Below are positions 1 through 9,110 of a stretch of 22,436 bases of DNA, in pieces. The stretch is from Gnetum montanum (Eukaryota > Streptophyta > Gnetopsida > Gnetales > Gnetaceae), in NCBI GenBank assembly GCA_015680685.1, contig MNCI01004632.1, positions 9,015 through 31,450 of the forward strand. Direction: 5' to 3'. Positions within the stretch are counted from its first letter, which is position 1, and each line of letters begins with the position of its first letter. The notes under the pieces were generated by a model. That model ran no database searches. It was not told where the DNA came from and was given only the letters and a program-made list of their open reading frames with translations. Both the position numbers and the translations under genes were made by a program.

Positions 1-420
1 GCAAGCACAAAACAACAAGAAAACTGTCCAAACAGAAGTCCGATCTACCTCGTGGGCCAAAGCTGGGATGCAAGGAAGGTCAAGCTCTGACGTCTATTGA
101 TCAACTATTTCTGACCAATAGAGTCTGCAAACCGTGCAAGATGATCTCACGATCTTTGATCTGCTTCTTTCGCCTTCGGTAGTTTCTGTTTAGGACCGCC
201 AATGATCGCTGATGGAGAAAGTTGTGTCATCCCCAAAAGAATGATTACTCTTGTTGCCGATGCTCAAAGTGAATTGTGCTCTGTTTCTGCCGGAAGGTGA
301 TGCTGTCAACAATTGCCAGAGTGCTGCTCTCTTTGTCTCTGCTCAAAGTGATAAGTGCTCCTGTGCTCAGAAAAATGTCCTTGCCTCTTTGATTTGCCAA
401 CCCTTGTATCTTTGTCAACT

Positions 421-434
421 GGGGTATTTATAGG
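421..434 (-). promoter_or_regulatory. TATA box of the element D LTR
   Basis: The minus strand reads CCTATAAATACCCC. The complete element's two LTRs carry nearly the same box at equivalent places (2436-2421 and 12761-12747). This sets the U3/R border of the partial LTR a little left of 420. Confidence 0.6.
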
Positions 435-540
435 CTGTGACGTCCTATGGAAAAGGCGCAACCCTGATGACGTGTGTCCCGAATGTTTCGGGTACTGTTG
501 CCCTGACCATTTTTGTGTCAAACTTTGTGACTACGCACAA

Positions 541-1048
541 TACGCTTATTTGCGTAGTGTGCGTGTGAAGAACAGATGCCCGTCAGGCATGTTTCAACTG
601 TCTTTGGTTATATTACGCTCATTCGCGCTGTGTTGCATGCATGAGCATAACATAACATGGAAACAATGGATTCAAGCTGTTATACGCTCGCTTACGCAGC
701 CGCGCATAATGAAGCGTAAATGATGTCTAGCTTGGCAATGCAATACGCTGTGATACGCTACGTTGCGTAATGAGCGTATGATGAGCAATCCGCACGCCAA
801 GAGAAAAGGGTTGATCTGTTGCACTTTCTTAGACTTTGCCTTTGACTGTTTTGGAGCTCATTACGCTGCCGTGCGTAACAGAGCGTAAACCTGGCCTTGA
901 ACAAAAGACTTAACAAAATATACGAGAAGTCGCATATTACGCTACTCAAGCCTATCCCCATGCCGAAGTAACTAGCCTTCTGATGCCGGACTATGTTTAA
1001 ACAGAATCACGCTAAGCGTCATTACGCTACGTCGCGTGATATAGCGTA
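541..1048. repeat. Dispersed TTACGCT / AGCGTAA motif cluster in U3
   Basis: The heptamer TTACGCT, its complement AGCGTAA and one-base variants occur about a dozen times (for example 613-619, 713-719, 743-749, 753-759, 861-867, 882-888, 937-943, 1007-1013, 1022-1028, 1042-1048). Several form facing pairs 14-25 bases apart, as at 861-888 and 1022-1048. The copy at 1007 reads TCACGCT, the variant that is common in the other LTR family member in this window. Position in U3 upstream of the TATA box suggests transcription factor sites, but that is inference. Confidence 0.65.
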
Positions 1049-1329
1049 AACAGAGAAAACATAGTAAGATTAGGAATCTGCACAGGAAGTCGAAGACTTG
1101 ATGCTACGCGCCTCTTGGTGTTGCTCTGTCTTATTCTCCCTTCTGGAATTCTGACATGCGCCCTTGCCTGAATTGCGAATCTTTGCCTGAGGCCGACTCG
1201 CAATTTTCACGGTGTTTCAGTGTCCTCGATCGCATTCCGAGTCTCTTATGCTCTTCAATCGTCCCAATTTGGTGTTTTAAATTCATTTTTTCTGGCTTTT
1301 TATGGGCTGGTCAACGGGTGCGACCCCCT

Positions 1330-1421
1330 ACGTATACAGGGCCCCGTATATGTAGCCCCTTGCGTATACACGGCCACGTATACGTGGTCCCACCGACACA
1401 GCACCCAATCCCTATATATAT
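1330..1421 (+). promoter_or_regulatory. Plus-strand promoter with CGTATAC repeats and TATA box
   Basis: A TATA run (TATATATAT, 1413-1421) is preceded by a CCAAT-like ACCCAATCC at 1403-1411 and by four copies of CGTATA(C) between 1331 and 1383. The most prominent is the perfect 14-bp palindrome at 1374-1387. A start site would be expected near 1445. The box lies in front of the leader intron and the ATG at 1840, so it probably drove the plus-strand ORF now cut by element B. Whether it is an LTR promoter or an ordinary gene promoter is not decidable here, since element D replaces everything upstream of 1219. Confidence 0.5.
1374..1387. promoter_or_regulatory. Perfect 14-bp palindrome CCACGTATACGTGG
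   Basis: Both half-sites contain ACGT cores (CCACGT / ACGTGG), the type of core bound by plant bZIP and bHLH dimers. It sits 25 bp upstream of the TATA run. Binding is inferred from the motif only. Confidence 0.5.
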
Positions 1422-1564
1422 GGCCATTGCACTTGAACTTTTTATCATTTTGCAAACAAATTGGGGGGAGATTTTGCCATTTTTTCTATCTAACTTCTTC
1501 CCGAGCACCTACATTCCATCGCGCATCCATATCAACCAATCCTTGCCCTCTTGAGCACCCGAAG

Positions 1565-1839
1565 GTATGCTCTCAGTCATGGGGGGTGAAGCCTATGAGT
1601 AATTAATTAATTAATTAATTAATTAAGACTTCGCACCTCGAAAGGGAAGAAATGAAAACAATAAACTTAAACTCCAACGTATCCCTTGATTGTTTTTAGC
1701 TATACCCATGAATTAACACCCTGAGGGACTTAATTGGATGCCCGTGCTAACAACATAACTTAGTCAAACTAAGAAGGTGTATAAGGACTAGTTTGGGCTA
1801 CTTATGCATGGTCTAATGGGTGGTTATATTTGATTGCAG
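1565..1839 (+). other. Candidate 5' leader intron of ORF-C
   Basis: The donor AAG|GTATGC is at 1564/1565. A U-rich stretch and the acceptor TTGATTGCAG end at 1839, and the ATG of ORF-C follows at 1840 with no gap. The 275-nt length is ordinary for a plant intron. It contains an (AATT)n run at 1600-1626, and the purine-pyrimidine makeup is AT-rich compared with the flanks. No transcript evidence is available from sequence. Confidence 0.45.
1600..1626. repeat. (TAAT)n microsatellite
   Basis: There are about six and a half perfect copies of TAAT inside the candidate leader intron. Confidence 0.9.
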
Positions 1840-1847
1840 ATGGCACT

Positions 1848-3518
1848 TGTACTGACCTAAATCATTGGTGTAAGGCTGGAAGGGAAAATAGACACCGAAA
1901 GATCGTTGGGTAGGCATAGCTAACCCTACCTTCGCCCGAGGGCAAGTTGGAAAAGAGAACGAAGGCAGAGTGCCTTGGATGGTTTGCACGCAAATAAACC
2001 AAGGATTTCCCCGAGCATAAGCTATAGCTAGCGCTGGGGTTATCGTAAACGATGTAAACGGAATGCAAACAGCGACACGAAATGTAAACAGAGCATAGAG
2101 GGTAAATAGAGACTGAATTGTATACAAAGCGTAAACAGAGCTATATTGTAAACAAAGTGTAAACAGAGTAAACAATATAAATGGAAGGCAATAATGAAAT
2201 TATATTGTATTGTTTAACAAGAATGTGCACCGGTCAAAGCATAGCTGCATGTGTGGATGGCAGGTTAAACGCCGAGCCCCCAGGGTGATGTGATGTGATG
2301 ATGTGATGAAATGCTTGGATGCCAGGAGTCAAGTATGCCGAGTGCCCAAGGATTTGCTTGTTTTCAGAATTGTGAGTGTCTCCAATTATCAACCCCCCCA
2401 TTTCGGTTCATGTGAATTGACAGGGTATTTATAGGGCTGGGCCGAGGTTGGGTGCAGAATTCTAGAATGGAATCAATGGTTGGGATTTAAAAAGGAAACG
2501 AATCCAGTGACACATGTCTAATGGACAGTTGTGCATGAGTTGGATGTGTGTTAGCAAGAGTTGGATGTGTGTCGGCAAGCTACGTTCTTGATCAAATACA
2601 TTGCATTTTACAACTTGTGGGTTACTCAAGCCCATGAAAGTACATTTAATTTAGACCATGAGGGCCTGACATGCCCACAAATGGGGATTTACAATGAAAG
2701 GTACAACAAGAGAAATTCGACTCGGCTCGCTTGACCATAGATTGAGTGTGCACGATGTCGAGATGTCGATTTGAGGCTGTTTAAGGCATCTTTGTTTGAC
2801 CAGGGCTTCCAACGTGAGTTGATGTGCCTTCAGCTTGAGTGCAAGTTGATTTGTGGTCATGCTACACTTACACCCAGTGTGACCTTCAGCGTGTGTCCAG
2901 CGTCCAGCATGCCCAGCATCTAACGTGCCTAACATTCAGTGTGCCCAGTGTGTGGACACTACACTCACGTTGCCCTTATGCCTAGCGTGACCTCCAGCGT
3001 GAGTGAAGAAAACTTGACCTTTTGACACCAAATTTTGATTTCTGAAGCCTGCAACTACTGTCTGGATGTTTTTAGCTCTGGAATTTGGAATTTGAGCTTG
3101 CATTTGAGTGGTTTTGAGTAGGTCACGCTGGCTATTTTGGGTAGGTCATGTTGTGGTCACGCTGCAGCATGACCACAGCGTATCCTGCAGCGTCACCTAC
3201 AAACACTTGGGGAAAACCTGCAATTTTTTGACTTTTGGAACTAGAATTTTCTGGAGGTTTTGGAAGCTGAAGTCGGAGGTTGCAGATGCTGAGCCTGAGG
3301 ATGCCCGAGGATGACCTGCACATTCAAAATTAAGTTATTCTGAGTTGGTTTGGAGGCTATTTTGGAGTTGTGAAAGTTGGTCACGTTGAGGGTGAGAAAA
3401 CTGCCTTGGGCAGGCTGGGTGTGAACTCAATGCCTTAGCCAAATTTTATCTCCAAAACTTTGAAAGGGGTTGAGTCGTTTCCATTTCAAAGTGCTAGGCT
3501 GAAATTAGTGGTGTTTCT
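1848..3518 (-). repeat. 3' LTR of element B
   Basis: This aligns end to end with 12197-13789. On the minus strand it should begin TG, but reads AGAAACACC at 3518, a point change from the TGAAACACC of the partner. It ends GGTCAGTACA at 1848. U3 runs from 3518 to about 2436, with many CACGCTG/CAGCGTG motifs at 2860-3400. The TATA box follows, then R/U5 with a short GATGT repeat near 2286-2312. It is about 80 bp longer than the partner, partly from a roughly 30-bp block near 2385-2420. Confidence 0.85.
2421..2436 (-). promoter_or_regulatory. TATA box in element B 3' LTR
   Basis: The minus strand reads CCCTATAAATACCCTG. It is conserved in the other LTR at 12761-12747. Confidence 0.6.
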
Positions 3519-3573
3519 TTGGCCCCTCTTTGTTGACGTCTGGAGGAATCCAGCTGAGAGGCGTCAACAAAGA
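3519..3573 (-). promoter_or_regulatory. Polypurine tract and overlapping 12-bp stem inverted repeat
   Basis: Just inside the 3' LTR the minus strand reads AAAGAGGGGCCAA, a fair polypurine tract for plus-strand priming. The same bases form part of a perfect 12-bp inverted repeat, TCTTTGTTGACG (3527-3538) and CGTCAACAAAGA (3562-3573). The 23-nt loop holds a smaller CTGGA/TCCAG hairpin (3540-3553). Confidence 0.55.
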
Positions 3574-4695
3574 AGTGCAAAACACCATGAACAACCAAGT
3601 ACTAAGCATTATCCATCGACCCTTGGCTAGATGTTATCAAACCGTGTCCAAAAGTACATGGGATCGAGGGAATGTGATTCAAGATGCAAGGGATTGGTTG
3701 TATCCAGGGGAAGCCAAGGGTTGGTCAAAGGTGATAATTGTTGTTAGAATTTTGGGAGAGGAATGCTCTCGCGTGAATAAGTTATGTCATTGGTCCTTGT
3801 CAACAGCCAGGTTTTTAGCAGACTCAGAACCAAGACATAGGAGGTGCATTCTTTGGAGAAATAGGACTCTTATAGAGTATTTGCGGAGCCTGTTATAAAC
3901 AGCCAAAGCCATGCGATGATGTGTAACATGATCTCTTTGAGACATTAATGTAACTATTTTTCAAGATAATTGCCTTCTCGCCTGGGGCTTGTATGAGAAT
4001 AGCCAATAGTCTTTTGTTTATGATGCCAACGGGATCATGAAGACCTTTTCCATTCATTTTGCTCTTTAACCTTTTTGTTCTTTTTTTTTGTTTCTTCTTT
4101 TCTTTTGTTTTTGTTTTCTTTTTACTCTTTTTTTTTCTTTGGTCTTTTTGAAAGAGCTTGCTTTTAGTGTTGTGCTCGTGTTCGAGCATTTGCATTTTGC
4201 ATTATGTACTGTGTATTGTGTTTTACGTCACAACTGGTTAGGGAGTCACAGTGTGCAACAGTGTACTAAGAGTTTTGAGCTGAGTGGAATGTATCCAGGG
4301 GTGTAATTGAATAGGATAATTGGGACATGATGGGGACATAGGGGATGTATTAGGAGTTGGGAATGTACTTATGAATGGATTGATTAACCCAGTTATATGC
4401 ATAAGGAAGAATGTGATACCTTGTTGTCACGATGAAGTTCATCTATGCATGAATGCCTAAAGAGTATCATCCTACAAACACAACTCCAAGGAGACAAGAA
4501 AAACACAAATGAAACGATCAGCTAGGCACTTAAAACAAGGAGATGGAGTTACCATGTGCAATTTTTAAAGTAAACAGAATTATGAACAGCATCAACTTCA
4601 TTAGTTTCCATGAGACAAATCATGTAGCAAGTCTTTGTGGAACACGTACAACTAATTGCAACAACACATCTTTTTAAGTTTTTTTTGTTTGGTCG
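3574..4695. other. Noncoding 3' region of element B with a T-rich tract
   Basis: I see no protein homology here. The longest reading frames (122 codons on the plus strand at 3530-3898 and a lysine-rich one on the minus strand over 3893-4195) have no recognisable motif. The tract at 4070-4150 is almost pure pyrimidine on the plus strand, so purine-rich in the element's sense. It explains the lysine-rich frame. It could act as a second polypurine tract. Confidence 0.5.
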
Positions 4696-4699
4696 TCGA

Positions 4700-4891
4700 T
4701 GATGTCACCAGTTTATAGTCTTAGGGGATTGTTGCGAGTTAGTTTCATGTCGTAACCCATTGGACGGTGCCAGTTTAGTGTCATAGCGGACAGTGCATTG
4801 CTAGTTTATAGTCGTAGTGGACTGTAAAGAGGCAAACCAATTTATAGTCTTAGTGGACTCTACATGTCAGTTTATAGTCATAACGGACTAC
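4700..4891. repeat. Degenerate tandem units at the edge of the 38-bp array
   Basis: About six diverged units carry the core AGTTTATAGTCNTAGNGGAC, spaced about 30-36 bp (near 4711, 4741, 4771, 4804, 4840, 4869). They share the skeleton of the regular array (A-G-T-T-T-N-A-N-GTC-N-T, then GGACT) but are much less uniform. Confidence 0.6.
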
Positions 4892-5950
4892 TCTGTGGTA
4901 TCGGTTTTAAGTTATGATGCCAGGACTAATCTGTGGTATCAGTTTTAAGTCATGATGCCAAGACTATTCTGTGGTATCAGTTTTAACTCACGATGCTATG
5001 ACTAATATATGGTATCAATTTTAAGTCATGATGCTAGGACTATTCTGTGGTATCAGTTTTAAGTCATGATTCCAGGACTAATCTATGGTATCAGTCTTAA
5101 GTCATGATGCTAAGACTAATCTGTGGTATCAATTTTAAGTCATGATGCTAGGACTAATCTGTGGTATTAGTTTTAAGTCATGATGCTAGGATTATTCGGT
5201 GATATCAGTTTTAAGTCAGGATGCTAGGACTAATCTATGGTATCAGTTTTAAGTCATGATGCCAAGACTAATCTGTGGTATCAGTTTTAAGTCATGATGC
5301 CAGGATTATTCTGTGGTATTAGTTTTAAGTCATGATGCCAAGACTAATCTATGGTATCAGTTTTAAGTCATGATGCTAAGACTAATCTGTGGTATCAATT
5401 TTAAGTCATGATGCTAGGACTAATCTGTGGTATTAGTTTTAAGTCATGATGCTAGGACTATTTTGTGGTATCAGTTTTAAGTCATGATGCCAGGACTAAT
5501 TTGTGGTATCAGTTTTAAGTCATGATGCCGGAACTAATCTATGGTATCAGTTTTAAGTCATGATGCTAGGACTAATCTGTTGTATTAGTTTTAAGTCATG
5601 ATGCCAGGACTAATCTGTGGTATTAGTTTTAAGTCATGATGCTAGGATTATTCTGTGATATCAGTTTTAAGTCATGATGCTAGGACTAATCTATGGTATC
5701 AGTTTTAAGTCATGATGCTAAGACTATTCTGTGGTATCATTTTTAAGTCATGATGCCAGGAATAATCTGTGGTATTAGTTTTAAGTCATGATGCTAGGAC
5801 TATTCTGTGGTATCAGTTTTAAGTCATGATGCCAAGACTAATTTGTGGTATCAATTTTAAGTCATGATGCTAGGACTAATCTGTGGTATCAGTTTTAAGT
5901 CATGATGCCAGGACTAATCTGTCATATCAGTTTTAAGTCATGATGCCAGA
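4892..5950. repeat. 38-bp tandem repeat array, about 28 copies
   Basis: The unit is CTGTGGTATCAGTTTTAAGT followed by CATGATGCCAGGACTAAT, repeated with a strict 38-bp period. Copies differ by scattered point changes only (CAG/TAG/CAA before TTTTAAG, GCC/GCT, GGACT/AGACT). The array starts about 20 bp downstream of the element B pol stop codon, so it occupies the 3' untranslated region. Tat/Ogre elements in other plants are known to carry tandem repeats here that can seed satellite DNA, PisTR-A of pea being an example. The copies on the two sides are not clearly ordered by age. Confidence 0.95.
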
Positions 5951-5972
5951 ATTATGACGTACCTCAAGTTTA

Positions 5973-7160
5973 TTAGACATAGTACAGTTTCAAGTATAAA
6001 TGATTTGTAGGATTAGCGAACTCATTCCCATTCATATCAGCAAGTTTGAATGCTCCATTATTGTACGCCTTGGTGACTAAGTAAGGCCCTTCCCAGTTGG
6101 CTGAGAATTTATCTGGATGTTCACAAGTAGCCTTAAGGACTAGATCTCCTTTTTTGATCGGGCTTTTATGGAGATCATGCTTGTGTCATTGCCACTATTG
6201 TTTCTGGTACCATTGTATTTGATCAACCATTCGTACACGTTCCTCCTCTACCGAGTCGAGGTCAGCAATGCGCAATTCATTGTTTTGACTTTCATCGAGG
6301 AGGCTGGAGAGAGCTATCTGTAATGAGGAAACCTGCAACTCTAAAGATAAAACAGCTTCAGATCTGTATACAAGACTATATGGAGTTTTACTTGTAGATG
6401 TTCAATGTATTATTCTGTATGCCCACAATGCATAGACTAATTGTTCATGCCATCGTTTCTTGCTTTGACTTAACATCTTTTTGAGCACCATGATGACAGT
6501 TTTGTTTGTAGCCTCTGCTTGACCATTGCTCTATGGGTAGTAAGGTGATGAAAATGCATGTTTAATGTCCAAACTTTCACAGAAGCTTTTAGTATCTGCA
6601 CTGCTAAACTGTGGCCCATTGTCAGTAATGATGGTCATTGGAATGCCAAAATGAGTCACGATATTTTCCATTATGAAAGTGCAAATGTGTTTTGAGGTGG
6701 TCTTCCTAAGGGGAATAGCTTCTATCCATTTTGTAAAATATTCAGTTGCAGTGATAATAAAGCTATGTCTTGCTAAAGATGATGGCGTTATTCATCCAAT
6801 TAAGTCTAAACCCCATTTTTGCAATGGCCATGTGATTTGTGTTGTATGCAATTCGTTAGGTGGCATGTGTATTAGATTACCATGCTTTTGGCAAATGTCA
6901 CACGTTCTTACCTTCGAGATGCAATCGTGCTCCATGTGTGGCCAATAATAGCCTAAGTGCCTAATCTTCGTTGCCATTGCTTTGGGTGCTACATGCCCTC
7001 TACAAAGTCCTTCATGGACTTGTTCTACGATAGTTTGACCATTGATGCTACTAACGCACATCAATAGAATGCCTTTGTAGGATTTGTGACACAAGCTGTC
7101 TCCTATTAATGCATATTGCTGGGAGCATTTTCGCACAACGTCCTTTTGAGCACTTGTCAA
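5973..7160 (-). pseudogene. Integrase of element B (decayed)
   Basis: This would catalyse insertion of element cDNA. From the N-terminal side (7160 downward) a zinc-binding HHCC module is visible, with HEGLCRGH, GYYWP and CDICQKHG. The core follows: GLDLIG at about 6792, then TDNGPQF and later NGQAEATNK, the aspartate, aspartate and glutamate of the DDE triad. The C-terminal part keeps KKGDLVLKA and the GPY module (NWEGPYLV), ending NHLYLKLYYV and TAA at 5973-5975, typical of Tat integrases. At least five stops and probable indels interrupt it, including a TAG where the family has glutamine (YYPQSNGQAE) and one directly after GLDLIG. The tandem array follows the stop immediately. Identity is firm; function is lost. 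Confidence 0.88.
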
Positions 7161-7163
7161 GTA

Positions 7164-8192
7164 TTATGGAGGTTCGCCTCTTAGAAGGTACTCTTTTATG
7201 TCATCGTACCATTCTATTACATTTGTTGTACTAATGAATGCTATAGGCATTTCGTCACGTGTATTAATTATAGGTTCAACGCAGCTTGTTATAGAGCTTG
7301 GCAACGAATGGAACATTTCGGGTGTCATGTTTAAGGCTAGTGTGGCAAGTGCATCAGCAACAGTGTTTTCGCTTCTAGGGACATGTTGTATATCCACTTC
7401 TACTAGTTGCCTTACCAAATGTTTGGTCAAATCACAATACGGTTGCAAATGGAGAGCTTTGCATGCATAAACCTCAATGACTTGATTAATGACTAATTGC
7501 GAATCACCTCAAACTACCAGACGTGAGATTCCTGAAATTAAAGCTGTTTGAAGACCTCAAAGAAGACCTTTGTACTCCTCCACGTTATTGGTGCAAGGAA
7601 AGGTTAATCGGTAGGCGAAGGGTTGGATTTCTCTCGAGGGGTATGTTAAAATGGCCACAGCACTTCCTCCTCGGGAGGTTGAGGCTCCATTGAAGTAAAG
7701 GATTTCCTTGTAGTTATCAGGTATGATGTCTATACTATTAACATTTTCATCTGGGAATTCGGGATTTATTGTCACTTGATCATGTGTCAGTGAGACTGTT
7801 AGTTGCATGACTATTGCTTGAACTTTTGTGGAAGATTGAGTGACATAGTGCAAGTCAAACTCTGTGATCATTGCTTTCCACCTAGCTAACCTATTTGACT
7901 CGTAGATGTTATTAGTGATGGCACATAGAACATTATCCTTGCAAATGATGTAAACTTAATTACGAAAGAGATAATGCTGCCACTTCTTCAAGGAGAAGAC
8001 AAGGGCGAGGCATGATTTTTCTACGTCGTTGTATCGTTGTTCATAGGCGATTAATGCATGGCTCAGATAATATATAGGAATCTTGGCTCCATCTTGACAT
8101 TTTTGATAAAGCATCGATGCAATGGAGGAACCGGAAGTTGCAAGATAGATGTAGAAACGTTTGTCACTTTGTGGAGGATAAATAGTTGGTAG
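7164..8192 (-). pseudogene. Dual RNase H region of element B (decayed)
   Basis: Two RNase H modules lie in tandem, a mark of the Tat lineage. The first (about 8190-7900) is the gypsy-type domain: FYIYLATSGSSIASML, then IYYLSHAL, YNDVEKSCLALVF and KKWQHYLF. Its first catalytic aspartate is gone, as is common in dual-RNase-H elements. The second (7871-7164) is the archaeal-like type: ILYFNGAST, FAYRLTFPCTNNVEEYKGLL, GDSQLVINQV and VADALATLA. Its first aspartate is asparagine (AAT on the minus strand, 7691-7689), while the glutamate and the two later aspartates remain. Stops lie in the linker near 7510 and after HYLFRN. The usual job is to remove RNA from RNA:DNA hybrids during reverse transcription. 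Confidence 0.85.
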
Positions 8193-9110
8193 TTAAGCCA
8201 ACTCTTGTTTTATGTTCTCGAACGCTTCTTGGCATTGTTGATTCCATTGGAAATGTACATTCTTTCGTAATAGATGTTTCATGGGACTCAACTTATCCGT
8301 CAGCCTTTCGATAAAGCATCTGATGAATTGCAGTATACCTTGGAGGCCTCGTAGTTCGACGAGGTTTCTTGGTGGTTGCATATTGGTTATTACTTTGACC
8401 TTATCAGGGTCTACCCGTATCCCTGTTTCAGAGACTAGGAAACCAAGCATTTTTCCCGTTTTAACACCGAAGACACACTTCTTTGGGTTAAGCCTAAGGT
8501 CATATTTGAGAAAATGTTTAAGCACTAAGTCTAGATCTTTTGCATGTTGTTCAGTTGTTTTAGATTTGACTGTTATATCGTCAACATAATCATTGAGCAA
8601 ATTGAGCATGTAATCACTAAATATGTATGTCATTGCTCACTGATATGTGGCACCTGCATTTTTAAGACCAAATGGCATCATCGTATAACAAAATGTGCCC
8701 CAAGGTGTCATGAAAGTTGTCCTAAGTTGATGTTCTAGATTGATTGTATCCTGAAAATCCATCTATGAAGGATAATAGCACATGCCCAGCAGTCATGTCA
8801 ATAAGTTGATCAATGCTAGGTAACGGGAAATCATCCTTTATAGTAGCTACATTGAGATCACGAAAGTCGATGCATATGTGTATACTACTGTTCTTCTTAG
8901 GAACTACAACATTGTTTGATACCTAATCAGAATAATCGACAGCTTGGATGAAACCAGCTTGGTAGAGCTTTGTGATTTCAGCACGGACTACTAACGCAAC
9001 TTCGGGTCTAACTTTTCATGCTTTTTGTTTCACTGGTGTAATTTTTTCATCAAGAATAATGTTATGTTGGATGATCCGGGGGTCTAGTCCTAGCATGTCT
9101 ATATATGACC
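8193..9110 (-). pseudogene. Reverse transcriptase of element B (decayed)
   Basis: The recognisable order on the minus strand is FTWSYIDMLGLDP (about 9100), VRPEVALVVRAEI, VPKKNSSIHICIDFRDLN, DDFPLPSIDQLID, FIDGFSGYNQ, MMPFGLKNAGATYQ, the active-site YVDD (8588-8577), LRLNPKKCVFGV, GKMLGFLVS and the thumb segment ending near 8193. DYVDDITVKS and the DMLGLDP lead-in are typical of Tat rather than Athila or chromoviral RTs. Decay includes a TAG in YSDWVSN, a TGA in the KQK.RKVRPE stretch and a small deletion with frameshift near 8740-8760 in the palm (after SGYNQ). It is not expected to be active. Confidence 0.9.

Larger units (their letters stand above)
1..1219 (-). mobile_element. Partial LTR of a minus-strand Tat-like retrotransposon (element D)
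   Basis: Read on the minus strand, the unit begins TGAAACACC at 1219, the same terminus as the complete Tat-like element at 1848-13789. It also has the same layout: a long U3 full of short AGCGTAA-type motifs, then a TATA box CCTATAAATACCCC at 434-421, then R/U5 running off the left edge. No polypurine tract lies right of 1219, so this is more likely a 5' LTR or a solo LTR than a 3' LTR. The target duplication would begin GTGTC at 1220, but its partner is outside the window. An 8-bp inverted repeat (AATTGCGA at 1171-1178, TCGCAATT at 1198-1205) lies close to the terminus. The family call is inferred from the terminus and the architecture, because no coding part is visible. Confidence 0.6.

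Noticed and set aside
1411-1847. Left promoter region as the partner LTR of 16054-16452
   Set aside because: TATA context and flanking sequence differ (CCCTATATATATGG against CCATATAAATAAG), and no shared blocks were found by eye.
1862-2068. Minus-strand frame that is open in both LTR copies (also 12214-12438)
   Set aside because: It lies in R/U5. The substitutions between copies change residues freely, with no sign of coding constraint, and no motif is seen.
3530-3898. 122-codon plus-strand frame inside element B
   Set aside because: It has no recognisable motif, overlaps the PPT hairpin, runs against the element, and its composition is like the surrounding noncoding DNA.
3893-4195. Lysine-rich minus-strand frame
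   Set aside because: The lysines come from the low-complexity purine tract; it is not evidence of a protein.
4892-5950. CRISPR-like array
   Set aside because: Units are contiguous at 38 bp with no unique spacers. The context is a plant retroelement.
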